Part shown: positions 9,133-16,567 of the stretch, piece after piece | Layout: each line of letters starts with the position of its first letter | How positions within the stretch are numbered: the first letter of the stretch is position 1 | Origin: a virus | IMG/VR virus record: IMGVR_UViG_3300031612_000079 | Location: 1-22,647 of that record | Length of the DNA stretch: 22,647 nt | Strand: one strand, 5' to 3' | The notes under the pieces: generated by a model | Databases searched by the model: none | What the model saw: only the letters and a program-made list of their open reading frames with translations | Told to the model about the DNA's origin: nothing | Made by a program: the position numbers and the translations under genes

Positions 9133-10131
9133 ATGCAAAGAGAATGGTATAAGATTAAAAATAAGTCATCTGAAGTTTCAGATATTTATTTATTCAATGA
9201 TATAGGTACTTTCGGAATAACAGCTCAAAGCTTTATTGACGAAATTAAAGAATACGAAGATAGAGAATTAAATATACACATTAATAGCTTAGGAGGAGAA
9301 GTGTTTGAAGGTATGGCTATTTACTCTATCATTCAAAGAAGAACATCCAAGACAACAGTTTATATTGAGGGGATAGCAGCAAGTATTGCTTCTGTTATCG
9401 CTTTAGCAGCAGATGAGGTAATAATGAGTGAGAATTCTTTACTAATGATTCATAATGCTTGGGGAGGAACTCAAGGAGAGGCTAAGGATATGAGAAAACA
9501 AGCTGAAATTCTTGAGAAAATTACAAATGAAATTGCTGAAGTATATGTTAAGAAAACAAAAATCCCCTACAACGAAATTGTAGAAATGATGGATGAAGAA
9601 ACTTGGCTAACAGCAGAAGAAGCAGTAGCATTAGGGTTCGTGGACTCCATCTCCGAGCCTATTCAAGTAGCTGCGAAGTATGATGTTTCAAAATATAAGA
9701 ACATCACAAATAAAAAGGTGGAACGAATTTTAAGTTTAACAAAAAAAAGAGAAATCAAAATGACAGAAGAATTAAAAACTTGGTTTAACTCAAAAGTAGA
9801 AGAAATCATTGCTAAGGTAAAAGATGGTAAAGGTGTTGAAACTGCTGAGTCTGTTAATGTTGAGGTTACTCTTGCTGATAATGAAGAAATTATAAATAAG
9901 TTTTCTGATTTAGACGGCAAGGTATCATCACTTAACAATTCTATTGCAGAATTAGAGGGGGAAAAAGAAACTCTAGTTACTGAAGTAGCAAGAATGAATG
10001 CTTTATTAAGTAAAGCAGACGCAAAGGGAACTGACACAATCGGAGAAGGCGACCCTAGTGTAGTAGAAAAAGTAGTAGTAAAAGATGCAAATAGTAACTT
10101 TTTTGATAATCTAGTATCAAAATTAAATTAA
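9133..10131 (+). CDS. ClpP-like prohead protease with C-terminal scaffold domain
   Basis: Residues about 15-175 form a ClpP-fold serine protease: INSLGGEVFEGMAIY near residue 50, nucleophile Ser84 in GIAASIASVIALA, and His107 in LLMIHNAWGG. The region DEETWLTAEEAVALGFVD matches the end of the ClpP fold, but which acidic residue completes the triad is not certain. Such proteases cleave capsid and scaffold proteins during head maturation. The last ~120 residues are charged with a predicted coiled coil (SSLNNSIAELEGEKETLVTE), as expected for a scaffold, and contain a possible internal start at Met210. The start at 9133 gives MQREWYKIKNK, typical for the family. The capsid gene follows after 26 bases. 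Confidence 0.88.
   Translation: MQREWYKIKNKSSEVSDIYLFNDIGTFGITAQSFIDEIKEYEDRELNIHINSLGGEVFEGMAIYSIIQRRTSKTTVYIEGIAASIASVIALAADEVIMSENSLLMIHNAWGGTQGEAKDMRKQAEILEKITNEIAEVYVKKTKIPYNEIVEMMDEETWLTAEEAVALGFVDSISEPIQVAAKYDVSKYKNITNKKVERILSLTKKREIKMTEELKTWFNSKVEEIIAKVKDGKGVETAESVNVEVTLADNEEIINKFSDLDGKVSSLNNSIAELEGEKETLVTEVARMNALLSKADAKGTDTIGEGDPSVVEKVVVKDANSNFFDNLVSKLN
9760..10131 (+). CDS. Possible in-frame internal scaffold protein (alternative start)
   Basis: ATG 9760 is in frame with the protease gene (codon 210) and is preceded by an A-rich stretch, AAAAAAAAGAGAAATCAAA, that resembles the translation starts of other genes here. Starting there gives 123 residues, beginning MTEELKTWFNSKVEE, that cover just the coiled-coil scaffold region without the protease. 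Lambda C/Nu3 and several other phages use such nested starts to make excess free scaffold. Use of this start is inferred. Confidence 0.4.
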   Translation: MTEELKTWFNSKVEEIIAKVKDGKGVETAESVNVEVTLADNEEIINKFSDLDGKVSSLNNSIAELEGEKETLVTEVARMNALLSKADAKGTDTIGEGDPSVVEKVVVKDANSNFFDNLVSKLN

Positions 10132-10157
10132 ATTAATAAACAAAAAAATAAAAAATT

Positions 10158-11267
10158 ATGGCAGCAGGAGATATAGCAGATAATGGTTTAGGGGGTACTT
10201 ATGTAGGTAGTTACGCAGCAGGTATCCTTTTAGAACCAATGTTCCGTTCAGATGATATTATGAAGAGTTATTCTATCTATCCAAACGTAAAGTATAAGCA
10301 GAACATTATGATGGCAAACAAATTAACTGACATTACAGCGGTTAATACAGGTTGTGGCGCAAATACGTGTACAGGAGCAAACTTGAACGATTTTGATATT
10401 ACTCAAAAAGTTCTTGAAGTACAAAATGTTTCTGTAAAACAAACTCAATGTTGGGATGAGTTCAAAGCAGAGGTAATTAGAGAGTCTTATAATGCAGGAG
10501 TAAATATGCCTGACTTAAATGGAACTCAATTAGCAGAAATTATTGGGAAAAGAGTACAGCAAGGTATTCAGCACGATACAGTAAGAAATATGTGGGCAGG
10601 AGATTCAGCTTTAAATTTAGGTGCAGCAAATTGCTCTTATGGTTCAATGGGAGATGGTCTATGGAAATTATTATCTGTAGGAAATGCAATCAATGGAACT
10701 CGTTTAAGAGAGATTACAGGAACTACAACAGCAGCTAATCTTATTGCAGTAGGAGCTGCTATATTGCCTACTGACGCAGAATTATTACTTACAACTGTAT
10801 TTGATACCGCACCTGCAGAATTACAACAAACTCCTGCAGGAGAGAAGAAAATGTTTGTTACTCCAAACATCTATAACGCATACTACGGAACTTTAACAGC
10901 ACTTGCTCCAACAATAGGAGCAGTTGATTACGGACATTCAGAAGCTCAATCAGGTGTTAATTACACAAAATTAAGATTCAGAGGCGTAGAGATTGTTCCA
11001 ATGTACGAATGGGATACTTCACTTACTGCATTAGCAGGAGCAACACATCCTGCATTGTTTACATCTGCAGCAGCAGCAGATTTAACTCAAGGTTGTATTT
11101 ATGCAGCTAAGAGGAACTTATTTATAGGTTCTGATGTTACTGCACCTGAGAATAATTTCAAAATGTTCTATGATGAGTCAGCAGAAGATATGAAAATTAG
11201 AGCTTACTTTACTATGGGCTTCCAATACGGTTGGAATTCTTTAGTGAATGGGGGAATGCTAGTATAA
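10158..11267 (+). CDS. Major capsid protein
   Basis: This 369-residue protein follows the prohead protease/scaffold gene directly and has the composition of a major capsid protein: Ala/Gly/Thr-rich with few Lys runs. It starts MAAGDIADNGLGGTYVGSYA, has a central MFVTPNIYNAYYGTL resembling capsid segments, FRGVEIVPMYEWDTS, and ends RAYFTMGFQYGWNSLVNGG. A strongly A-rich leader (AACAAAAAAATAAAAAATT) precedes the ATG, fitting high expression. Four cysteines at residues about 66-97 (TGCGANTC ... QTQCWD) are unusual and could make disulfides or simply be buried. The assignment to the HK97 fold is from context. The short antisense frame inside is a shadow. Confidence 0.85.
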   Translation: MAAGDIADNGLGGTYVGSYAAGILLEPMFRSDDIMKSYSIYPNVKYKQNIMMANKLTDITAVNTGCGANTCTGANLNDFDITQKVLEVQNVSVKQTQCWDEFKAEVIRESYNAGVNMPDLNGTQLAEIIGKRVQQGIQHDTVRNMWAGDSALNLGAANCSYGSMGDGLWKLLSVGNAINGTRLREITGTTTAANLIAVGAAILPTDAELLLTTVFDTAPAELQQTPAGEKKMFVTPNIYNAYYGTLTALAPTIGAVDYGHSEAQSGVNYTKLRFRGVEIVPMYEWDTSLTALAGATHPALFTSAAAADLTQGCIYAAKRNLFIGSDVTAPENNFKMFYDESAEDMKIRAYFTMGFQYGWNSLVNGGMLV

Positions 11268-11280
11268 TCAATTAATAGAG

Positions 11281-11302
11281 GTGGGGGTGTAAAAACCCCC
11301 AC
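11281..11302 (+). terminator. Strong hairpin after the capsid gene
   Basis: GTGGGGGT (11281-11288) and ACCCCCAC (11295-11302) pair perfectly over 8 bp with loop GTAAAA, 14 bases after the capsid stop. The following AACTTTAACCTT is only weakly U-rich, so this may be a leaky terminator or an mRNA 3' stabiliser that keeps capsid mRNA more abundant than the downstream genes. Confidence 0.6.
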
Positions 11303-11328
11303 AACTTTAACCTTAAAAAAATAGAAAA

Positions 11329-11907
11329 ATGGCAATAGATACAGGTATAGCATTAGACTGTGCACAATTAGTAGAGGTAGGAGGGTTGCAAAATATATTC
11401 GTTACTGACTTAGATAATTTAGCTACAGTAACAACAGGAGGTATAACTAAGTATACTAATTTAGTAGGAACTGTTGATTGGGCAATGTTTCAGTTGAAGC
11501 CTAATACAGCTACTTGGGCAACAACATCAACTAAAGAAAATGGAGTAACAAAGTTTGAGACTACAGTTTCTTGGTATGTTCCAAATATAGGAGAATCAAG
11601 ACTATCAGTATTAGAGGGAATGAAAAATAAATGTATCGTTGCTGTAGCAGAACTTAGAAATGGTAAATTTAGAACTTGCGGTATTAGTGAGGCTTTTGGA
11701 GGGTTTGGATTTAATCAATCATCAGCAACAGATTGGATATATAATGATACTTACGCTACTATGACAGTAGAAGAAACTAGTGGTGCAGATTTTGTAGACG
11801 GAAATGGAGCTACAATTACTTTAATGGCAACATCATTTGAAACTCCGAGACTATACACAGGAACAGTTACTTACGGAGCGGGTAATACTACTGCAGCTTT
11901 AACATAA
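11329..11907 (+). CDS. Putative major tail tube protein, copy 1
   Basis: This 192-residue protein is the first of two tandem paralogues. Shared blocks include the start MAIDTGIAL, then WAMFQLKPNTATW, ENGVTKFETTVSWYVPNI and MTVEETSGADFVDGNG. The beta-rich composition, size and place after the major capsid gene suggest a tail tube protein; a head decoration protein is the main alternative. It starts at ATGGCAATAGAT after an A-rich leader. The C-terminal ~15 residues (GTVTYGAGNTTAALT) differ from the second copy and are flexible. It sits downstream of a strong hairpin, so it is probably expressed by read-through from the capsid transcript. Confidence 0.55.
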   Translation: MAIDTGIALDCAQLVEVGGLQNIFVTDLDNLATVTTGGITKYTNLVGTVDWAMFQLKPNTATWATTSTKENGVTKFETTVSWYVPNIGESRLSVLEGMKNKCIVAVAELRNGKFRTCGISEAFGGFGFNQSSATDWIYNDTYATMTVEETSGADFVDGNGATITLMATSFETPRLYTGTVTYGAGNTTAALT

Positions 11908-11932
11908 TATATAAATTAAAAAATAAAATAAA

Positions 11933-12508
11933 ATGGCAATAGATACAGGTATAGCATTAAATTGTGACGCACTAGTTGAAGTTGGGGGTCTTATGAATAT
12001 TTATGTTACTGACATAAGTAATTTAACAACAGTTACTCCTGTTAGTTCATCAGTAGCTCACGACTACACAGCTCTTACATATGCAACTTGGGCAATGTTT
12101 CAACTTAAACCTAATACAGCTACTTGGGGAACAACATCTACAGTAGAAAATGGAGTTACTAAATTTGAAACTACAGTTTCTTGGTATGTTCCTAACATAA
12201 CATCTGAAAGTAGTGCAATTATAGAGAATATGAAGAATAAGTGTATAGTAGCACTTGGTCAATTTAGAAGCGGTAAGATATTGACTTGTGGTATTAGTGA
12301 AGAATATAAAGGTACGGGTAATGGAAGTGCTTATTGGAAGTATAATAAAACTTATGCAAAAATGACAGTAGAAGAAACTAGTGGTGCAGATTTCGTTGAT
12401 GGAAACGGGTTTACTATAACTTTAGTTGCTCCTTCTTTTGAGACTCCAAGAACTTATTCCGGAGCTATCTCTCCACTAACAGGAAATACTCAAGCTTCAA
12501 TAGCATAA
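11933..12508 (+). CDS. Putative major tail tube protein, copy 2 (paralogue)
   Basis: This 191-residue protein is a tandem duplicate of the gene just upstream, 25 bases away; by eye roughly 60% of residues are identical. Conserved blocks are MAIDTGIAL, AMFQLKPNTATW, VTKFETTVSWYVPNI, MKNKCIVA and TVEETSGADFVDGNG. It differs in an insertion near residue 37 (PVSSSVAHDY), in the region around residue 130 and at the C-terminus. Some DNA segments are still almost identical, for example ATGACAGTAGAAGAAACTAG in both copies, so the duplication is not ancient or the copies exchange sequence. They may form a mixed tail tube, or one may have a different role. A terminator follows 38 bases after the stop. 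Confidence 0.55.
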   Translation: MAIDTGIALNCDALVEVGGLMNIYVTDISNLTTVTPVSSSVAHDYTALTYATWAMFQLKPNTATWGTTSTVENGVTKFETTVSWYVPNITSESSAIIENMKNKCIVALGQFRSGKILTCGISEEYKGTGNGSAYWKYNKTYAKMTVEETSGADFVDGNGFTITLVAPSFETPRTYSGAISPLTGNTQASIA

Positions 12509-12546
12509 TAGCTTGAAACTGACGAATTTTAATAAATAAATAATAA

Positions 12547-12585
12547 AAGTAAAGGGTGTAAAAGCCTTTTACTTATATTTTCTTT
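12547..12585 (+). terminator. Intrinsic terminator overlapping the next promoter
   Basis: AAGTAAAGGG (12547-12556) pairs with CCTTTTACTT (12565-12574) over 10 bp with one G-U pair and loop TGTAAAAG. It is followed by ATATTTTCTTT. It ends the capsid/tail-tube transcript. Its U-tract runs into the TTTCTTTG element that probably starts the next transcript. Confidence 0.6.
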
Positions 12586-12586
12586 G
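12579..12586 (+). promoter_or_regulatory. Possible promoter, weak -7 element TTTCTTTG
   Basis: TTTCTTTG differs from TAnnTTTG at one fixed position and is followed by CA like the other late-type elements in this window. It lies immediately after a terminator stem and 3 bases before ATG 12590, so a transcript from it would be leaderless. The evidence is mostly position and analogy. Confidence 0.35.
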
Positions 12587-12589
12587 CAT

Positions 12590-12877
12590 ATGTGTGGGTG
12601 TAGTAATAAAAATAGTGTAGATTTACAAATAATTAAATTATATTTAGATATGGCAAAATATGAAGTTAAAGACAAATGGGTAAAAGAGGGCATATGTACA
12701 TTATTTGTTGATGATAAAAACGGTAATTTACAAATATGTTGGGATAATGCAAGTCAAGAAGATTTGGCTAGAGCTTATGAAGAGTTAAATGGTGCAGAAG
12801 TATTTATTAATAAAATAGAAAAACCAAGTGAAAAAGCAAAAACCAAAAAGCCAAGTAAAGCCATCAGTAAAGACTAA
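12590..12877 (+). CDS. Hypothetical small protein upstream of portal
   Basis: I place the start at ATG 12590, giving 95 residues beginning MCGCSNKNSVDLQ; a TTG two codons upstream lies inside the probable promoter and is unlikely. ATG 12650 (MAKYEVKDKW) is an alternative that has the typical ATGGCAAAA style. Residues 20-75 are a small mixed alpha/beta region (WVKEGICTLFVDDKNGNLQI) and the last 20 residues are a Lys-rich tail. The gene overlaps the portal gene by 50 bases in another frame. Small MCGC-type proteins next to portal genes look familiar from Bacteroidota phages, but I know no function. Confidence 0.55.
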   Translation: MCGCSNKNSVDLQIIKLYLDMAKYEVKDKWVKEGICTLFVDDKNGNLQICWDNASQEDLARAYEELNGAEVFINKIEKPSEKAKTKKPSKAISKD

Positions 12878-14168
12878 AGCTACAAGTAAGGAAAATGTTT
12901 ATGAGTTTGGAGTATTTAATTTAGCTGTTCCAAACAACATATCAGAGCCTAAAAATATTAAATCTCTAAGAACTAAGTATGTTCCCTTTGGAGACGACAA
13001 TCTGTTTCCTCAGTATCTAGCGGAGTTAAAAAGAAAATCATCTACGAATCGTTCGGTATTAGCACAAAAGACTATATTTACTAGTGGTGCTAAATTTGTA
13101 TGTGATAATCCTGAATTGAAAAAATTTGTAGAGGATGTTAATGCAGACCACGAATCATTAAGAGAGGTATTTAAAAAATTAGCTGATGATTACTATACAT
13201 TCGGTAATGCCTATATGGAGTGCGTTATGTATGATGGAGGTATTAATCTTTATCATTTAGATGCAACAAAAGTTAGAATTAGTAAAACAAATAAAGAAGT
13301 ATACATCAATTCTGATTGGTGTAGATATTGGGATAATGAAGAGAAGGTAACAAGAATACCTATATATCCTAGAGTAGCACACAATAAATTTGTAGTTCAT
13401 TTTAAAGACTACGAACCTACATTCAATTTTTATGGTCTTCCTGATTATGTTGCTGCATTAGAGCATATTGCAGTTGATTTTGAAATTGGAAAATGGAATC
13501 ACACTAAATTTAAAAATGGTTTTCAGCCTTCAGCAATCGTTGAGATTAATGGAGATATGGGAGAAGAAGAAGCTAAGAAATTAGTTAAAGAAGCACAAAA
13601 GAAATTTGTAGGAGAGGGAAATAATGGCAAGATTATGTTTATCGTTAAAAATGGAGATACTACTCCTGCTAACATTCAAGTTATAAAAGATGACCAAGAA
13701 GGAAGTTGGTTAGACTTACAAAGAGTTACTGACCAAAATATAATAACAGCTCATAGATGGCAGCCTTCTTTGAGTGGTATTGTCAGTTCAGGTAAAATGA
13801 ATAATACAGGAAGTGAAATTAGAATAGCTTATGACTTAGCTATGACTACAGTTATTAAAGATACTTCAGAGCTATTATTAAATGGAATAAGAAGGATTCT
13901 CTATAATGAGTTAGGATTTGACCCTAGAGATTTAAAAATACATTATGAGCCGCCTGTGTCTTACGCAAATGATATAGATGTTAAAGCTGTATTGACTATA
14001 AATGAGCAAAGAAGAATGTTAGATGAAGATTTACCAATGCTTGAAGGGGGGGATATGTTTGTTTCAGATAGAGAAGTTATAATTACTGATGAAACTGCTG
14101 ATGACCAACAAGAAGTTTATGAAGAAGAGGAAGAGGATGATTATAATGAAAATATAATAATAGAATAA
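12828..14168 (+). CDS. Portal protein
   Basis: The 446-residue product has portal features: VPFGDDNLFPQYLAELKRKS near residue 52, DYYTFGNAYMECV near 121, FYGLPDYVAALEHI near 201 followed by KWNHTKFKNGFQPSAIVEI near 222, and ITAHRWQPSLSGI downstream. Portals form the 12-subunit ring through which DNA enters and leaves the head. The C-terminus is very acidic (EEEEEDD). The start is unusual: a stop at 12816-12818 limits the frame, and GTG 12828 is the only plausible start before the conserved region, so translation begins inside the preceding gene. The adaptor-like gene follows one base after the stop. The terminase expected nearby is not in this window. Confidence 0.82.
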   Translation: MKKQKPKSQVKPSVKTKATSKENVYEFGVFNLAVPNNISEPKNIKSLRTKYVPFGDDNLFPQYLAELKRKSSTNRSVLAQKTIFTSGAKFVCDNPELKKFVEDVNADHESLREVFKKLADDYYTFGNAYMECVMYDGGINLYHLDATKVRISKTNKEVYINSDWCRYWDNEEKVTRIPIYPRVAHNKFVVHFKDYEPTFNFYGLPDYVAALEHIAVDFEIGKWNHTKFKNGFQPSAIVEINGDMGEEEAKKLVKEAQKKFVGEGNNGKIMFIVKNGDTTPANIQVIKDDQEGSWLDLQRVTDQNIITAHRWQPSLSGIVSSGKMNNTGSEIRIAYDLAMTTVIKDTSELLLNGIRRILYNELGFDPRDLKIHYEPPVSYANDIDVKAVLTINEQRRMLDEDLPMLEGGDMFVSDREVIITDETADDQQEVYEEEEEDDYNENIIIE

Positions 14169-14169
14169 T

Positions 14170-14769
14170 ATGGCAAATTTAAGACAATACATTCCACTAG
14201 CTACAGCAGGAGAAGTAATATCTCAATCCTTTACAAATTCCAATACAGACCCATATTTAATATCTAATGACACGATTGTTATGGCTGAATTGGCTCATAT
14301 AAAATCATTACTAGGTGTTAAGTTTTATGGAGAGCTAAAGTTACAAAATAACGGAGGAACTTTAAGTACGGAAAATCAAGACCTTATGACTTATTATCTT
14401 ATTCCTGCATTATGTTGGATGACTAGATTTGAAGTTATATTAGAAATACAAAATAATAGTTCTTCTGCAGGAGTTGTAACGAATTTAGATGAGTTTGCTG
14501 CCGCAGTTAGTCCTGCTGAATTAAATGTATATAGACAGAGTACATATAGAAAGGGTAAGTTATTTTTAAATGATATGATGGATTATATAAATGGAACTGA
14601 ACAAGCAGGAGATTACCCTACTTATGATGCTAATAAATCCTGCGGTAGCGATAAGGTTTGGAAAAATCACGGAATAGTAATGTATGATAGTATATATGAT
14701 AGAGATTTTTATGGTATTTGTGGTTCTTGCTATAATAACTCCTATAATAGCAGTTGTAATTGTAATTAA
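14170..14769 (+). CDS. Head-tail connector-like protein with Cys-rich tail
   Basis: This 199-residue protein lies one base after the portal gene, where connector/adaptor proteins are common. The N-terminal 150 residues are mostly helical: AELAHIKSLLGVKFYGELK, then LIPALCWMTRFEVILEI and LNVYRQSTYRKGKLFLNDM, resembling the helical adaptor proteins (DUF6712-like) I associate with Bacteroidota phages; that family name is tentative. The last ~50 residues are different: polar, Tyr/Asn-rich and with five cysteines (KSCGS, ICGSC, SCNCN), perhaps a metal-binding or disulfide tail. The antisense frame across its end is a shadow. Confidence 0.5.
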   Translation: MANLRQYIPLATAGEVISQSFTNSNTDPYLISNDTIVMAELAHIKSLLGVKFYGELKLQNNGGTLSTENQDLMTYYLIPALCWMTRFEVILEIQNNSSSAGVVTNLDEFAAAVSPAELNVYRQSTYRKGKLFLNDMMDYINGTEQAGDYPTYDANKSCGSDKVWKNHGIVMYDSIYDRDFYGICGSCYNNSYNSSCNCN

Positions 14770-14780
14770 AAAAATATCAA

Positions 14781-15431
14781 ATGGCAAGTAATGAACACGC
14801 ATATTTAAGCGAATCTAATCTTCATAATCCTAAAGGTCTTTCTTTAGCTCTTAATAATTCTATTTGTTCTAAAAGTAATTCAGGTCAATTAGAGTGGGTA
14901 AGTAAATCTTTTATAAAAACTGATACTAATGTATCTACAGGTTATTGCACTCTAGCTGCTAATTATAAGTATGCTGAAAGTCAAGTTCAAGGTCAGAGTC
15001 CATATGATATGAATCAAGATTACGGAAGTCCTACTATAGGTTCAGAAACAACAGTTTTACAAAAAAAGTTTTTTAAAATTTCAGATTTTGGTTTAGCTCA
15101 AGATGGAATAATAAATAGATGTATAGTTCAAGTTACAAATCAGCAAAGTGCTAATCCTTTTACATTGGCTTTAGTTAAATATACTCCTTCAAATATAAAT
15201 ACTCAGGCTTATCCTGTTGTTTTATTTGAAAAACAATTTAACGGAAACAGTAGTCAGGATAAGGTTTTCACTACAGAATTACTTACTAGTGAATATACAA
15301 ATACTTCAATATCTAAAGGAGACCATATATTCATAATGGCTAAAGGAATATCTAGCGGAGAAAGAGCTACAAGTGTAGGAAACTTAGTTCAAATTTCAGT
15401 AATAACACAAATAGGTTATTTAATTAATTAA
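14781..15431 (+). CDS. Predicted virion protein (NEHAYLSESNLHNPKG type)
   Basis: This 216-residue protein starts MASNEHAYLSESNLHNPKGL, a pattern (Asn/Asp-x-His ... Leu-His-Asn-Pro-Lys-Gly) that I recognise from the N-termini of structural or fibre-like proteins in Bacteroidota phages, where it may anchor the protein to the virion. The rest is beta-rich and Ser/Thr/Asn-rich with LEWVSKSFIKTD and a C-terminal ISVITQIGYLIN, as in a capsid fibre or decoration protein. It is followed two bases later by a tiny membrane protein gene. The virion role is inferred from composition and context. Confidence 0.45.
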   Translation: MASNEHAYLSESNLHNPKGLSLALNNSICSKSNSGQLEWVSKSFIKTDTNVSTGYCTLAANYKYAESQVQGQSPYDMNQDYGSPTIGSETTVLQKKFFKISDFGLAQDGIINRCIVQVTNQQSANPFTLALVKYTPSNINTQAYPVVLFEKQFNGNSSQDKVFTTELLTSEYTNTSISKGDHIFIMAKGISSGERATSVGNLVQISVITQIGYLIN

Positions 15432-15432
15432 C

Positions 15433-15603
15433 ATGAAAACAACAATACAAGATAGCGTGAAAGAATCAGTATTACTTTGGACAACAAATTTAGGAGCTAT
15501 AGGAATTGGCATTGCTGATTTTAATGCTTTATTAACTACAATATCCCTTAGCTTGGCTATAGGATTAACATTATATAATCAATATAAAAAAATAAATAAA
15601 TAA
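15433..15603 (+). CDS. Small membrane protein, possible holin
   Basis: A 56-codon frame (ATG 15433, TAA 15601-15603) fills the gap between two virion genes exactly: it starts one base after the upstream stop and ends one base before the next ATG. The product starts MKTTIQDSVKESVLLWTTN, has one long or two short hydrophobic segments (GAIGIGIADF and LLTTISLSLAIGLTLY) and ends with the basic tail NQYKKINK. Size and topology fit a small holin or other inner-membrane peptide. The tight packing supports a real gene. Confidence 0.6.
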   Translation: MKTTIQDSVKESVLLWTTNLGAIGIGIADFNALLTTISLSLAIGLTLYNQYKKINK

Positions 15604-15604
15604 A

Positions 15605-16096
15605 ATGGCGACAACAATAACACCAAGCGACTTATCTGTTACTTTAAATGATTCAATAACTTTAAACTCAAATTCTTATGGAGGGGTTACTCCTTTTGTT
15701 GTAGGTGGGTGTATGGCTGCAGACCAAAGGATAGTAGCTGTTGCTGTCAAGGCAATAACTGAAACTGTTCTTGGTTGGACTAATTTATTTTGGTATGATA
15801 CTACAAATCAACAGGGTCAGGGTGTTTCTTCTGAGTTTGCTTATTTAAGAGTAACCAATTTAGATACAGTAAATTATATACTTTTAAATGTTTTGTCTGC
15901 AACTGTAAACAATACTATTACTGTAAAATTAGCTGCAGGAGAGTCATATACACTTCAGAATGGTCAATTTTTATCTAGTACAACTGAATTGCGTACTGCT
16001 TACCCTGTACCTGTAAATATTAAACAGATAAAGGCTGCTTCAGATACGGCTATTGTTGATGTAGAAATACTAACTGTATTCAAGCCATCAGCATAA
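15605..16096 (+). CDS. Predicted virion structural protein
   Basis: This 163-residue protein starts at ATGGCGACAACA one base after the small membrane protein gene. It is beta-strand-rich with few charges: LSVTLNDSITLNSNSYGG at the start, LRVTNLDTVNYILLNVLS in the middle and LAAGESYTLQNG later. This pattern, with a VTN ... KLAAGESY element, fits a compact beta-sandwich such as a head decoration or fibre-tip protein. No catalytic motif or membrane segment is visible. It lies between the portal-linked genes and the lysis cassette. The specific role is unknown. Confidence 0.45.
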   Translation: MATTITPSDLSVTLNDSITLNSNSYGGVTPFVVGGCMAADQRIVAVAVKAITETVLGWTNLFWYDTTNQQGQGVSSEFAYLRVTNLDTVNYILLNVLSATVNNTITVKLAAGESYTLQNGQFLSSTTELRTAYPVPVNIKQIKAASDTAIVDVEILTVFKPSA

Positions 16097-16125
16097 TTAA
16101 ATCATTAATAAATAGATTTATTTCT

Positions 16126-16566
16126 ATGATTAGTAAAGAATGTAATGAAGATAAGGCAGGGTTGCTGCTTATCAGAGACACATTTACGGATAAGTCCGTT
16201 TTAGGTAAACTCTATTGTAATGGAGAATTTATTTCACATACTTTAGAATTAGCTTGGAAAAATAATAGAAAGAGTGTATCTTGCATTCCTAAAGGACAAT
16301 ACAAATGTAGGGTAAGATTAGCTAGAGAGAGTGCAAGCAGAGAATATGTTCACTTACTAGTAGAGGATGTTGAAAATCGTTCTTATATCTTGTTTCACCG
16401 GGGTAATGTCCCATCCGATAGTAAAGGATGTATATTAACAGGGACTCATAGAGCGGAAGAACCTGACAAAATTTTAGATAGTAAAATAGCTCACACTTAT
16501 TTAATGAAACATATATTAGGTAAGAATCTAAGTTTAAACATAAATTTAATAATTAAAAACAGATAA
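16126..16566 (+). CDS. DUF5675-type phage protein, probable lysis-linked enzyme
   Basis: The 146-residue product has the DUF5675 layout: LGKLYCNGEFISHTLELAWK (residues 26-45), SCIPKGQYKCRV (52-63), and SYILFHRGNVPSDSKGC (86-102) followed by ILTGTH. The conserved His91 and Cys102 in a HxGN ... D..GC arrangement recall the active site of L,D-transpeptidase-like or cysteine peptidase folds, so activity on peptidoglycan is possible but not shown. No signal peptide is present. It is one base from a holin-like gene, which supports a lysis role. It starts at ATG 16126 after an AT-rich 29-base gap. Confidence 0.65.
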   Translation: MISKECNEDKAGLLLIRDTFTDKSVLGKLYCNGEFISHTLELAWKNNRKSVSCIPKGQYKCRVRLARESASREYVHLLVEDVENRSYILFHRGNVPSDSKGCILTGTHRAEEPDKILDSKIAHTYLMKHILGKNLSLNINLIIKNR

Positions 16567-16567
16567 A

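Noticed and set aside
9663-10037. Antisense frame opposite the protease C-terminus
   Set aside because: It is fully covered by a well-supported gene on the + strand and has no start signals or recognisable protein pattern.
12584-12589. TTG start for the small gene before the portal
   Set aside because: It lies within the TTTCTTTG promoter-like element; ATG 12590 gives the familiar MCGC start.
12800-12880. -1 programmed frameshift joining the small gene and portal
   Set aside because: The frame relation would need +1, not -1, and a GTG start explains the portal more simply.
16107-16122. Palindrome AATAAAT/ATTTATT before the DUF5675 gene
   Set aside because: The loop would be only 2 bases and the arms are pure A/T, expected by chance in this sequence.
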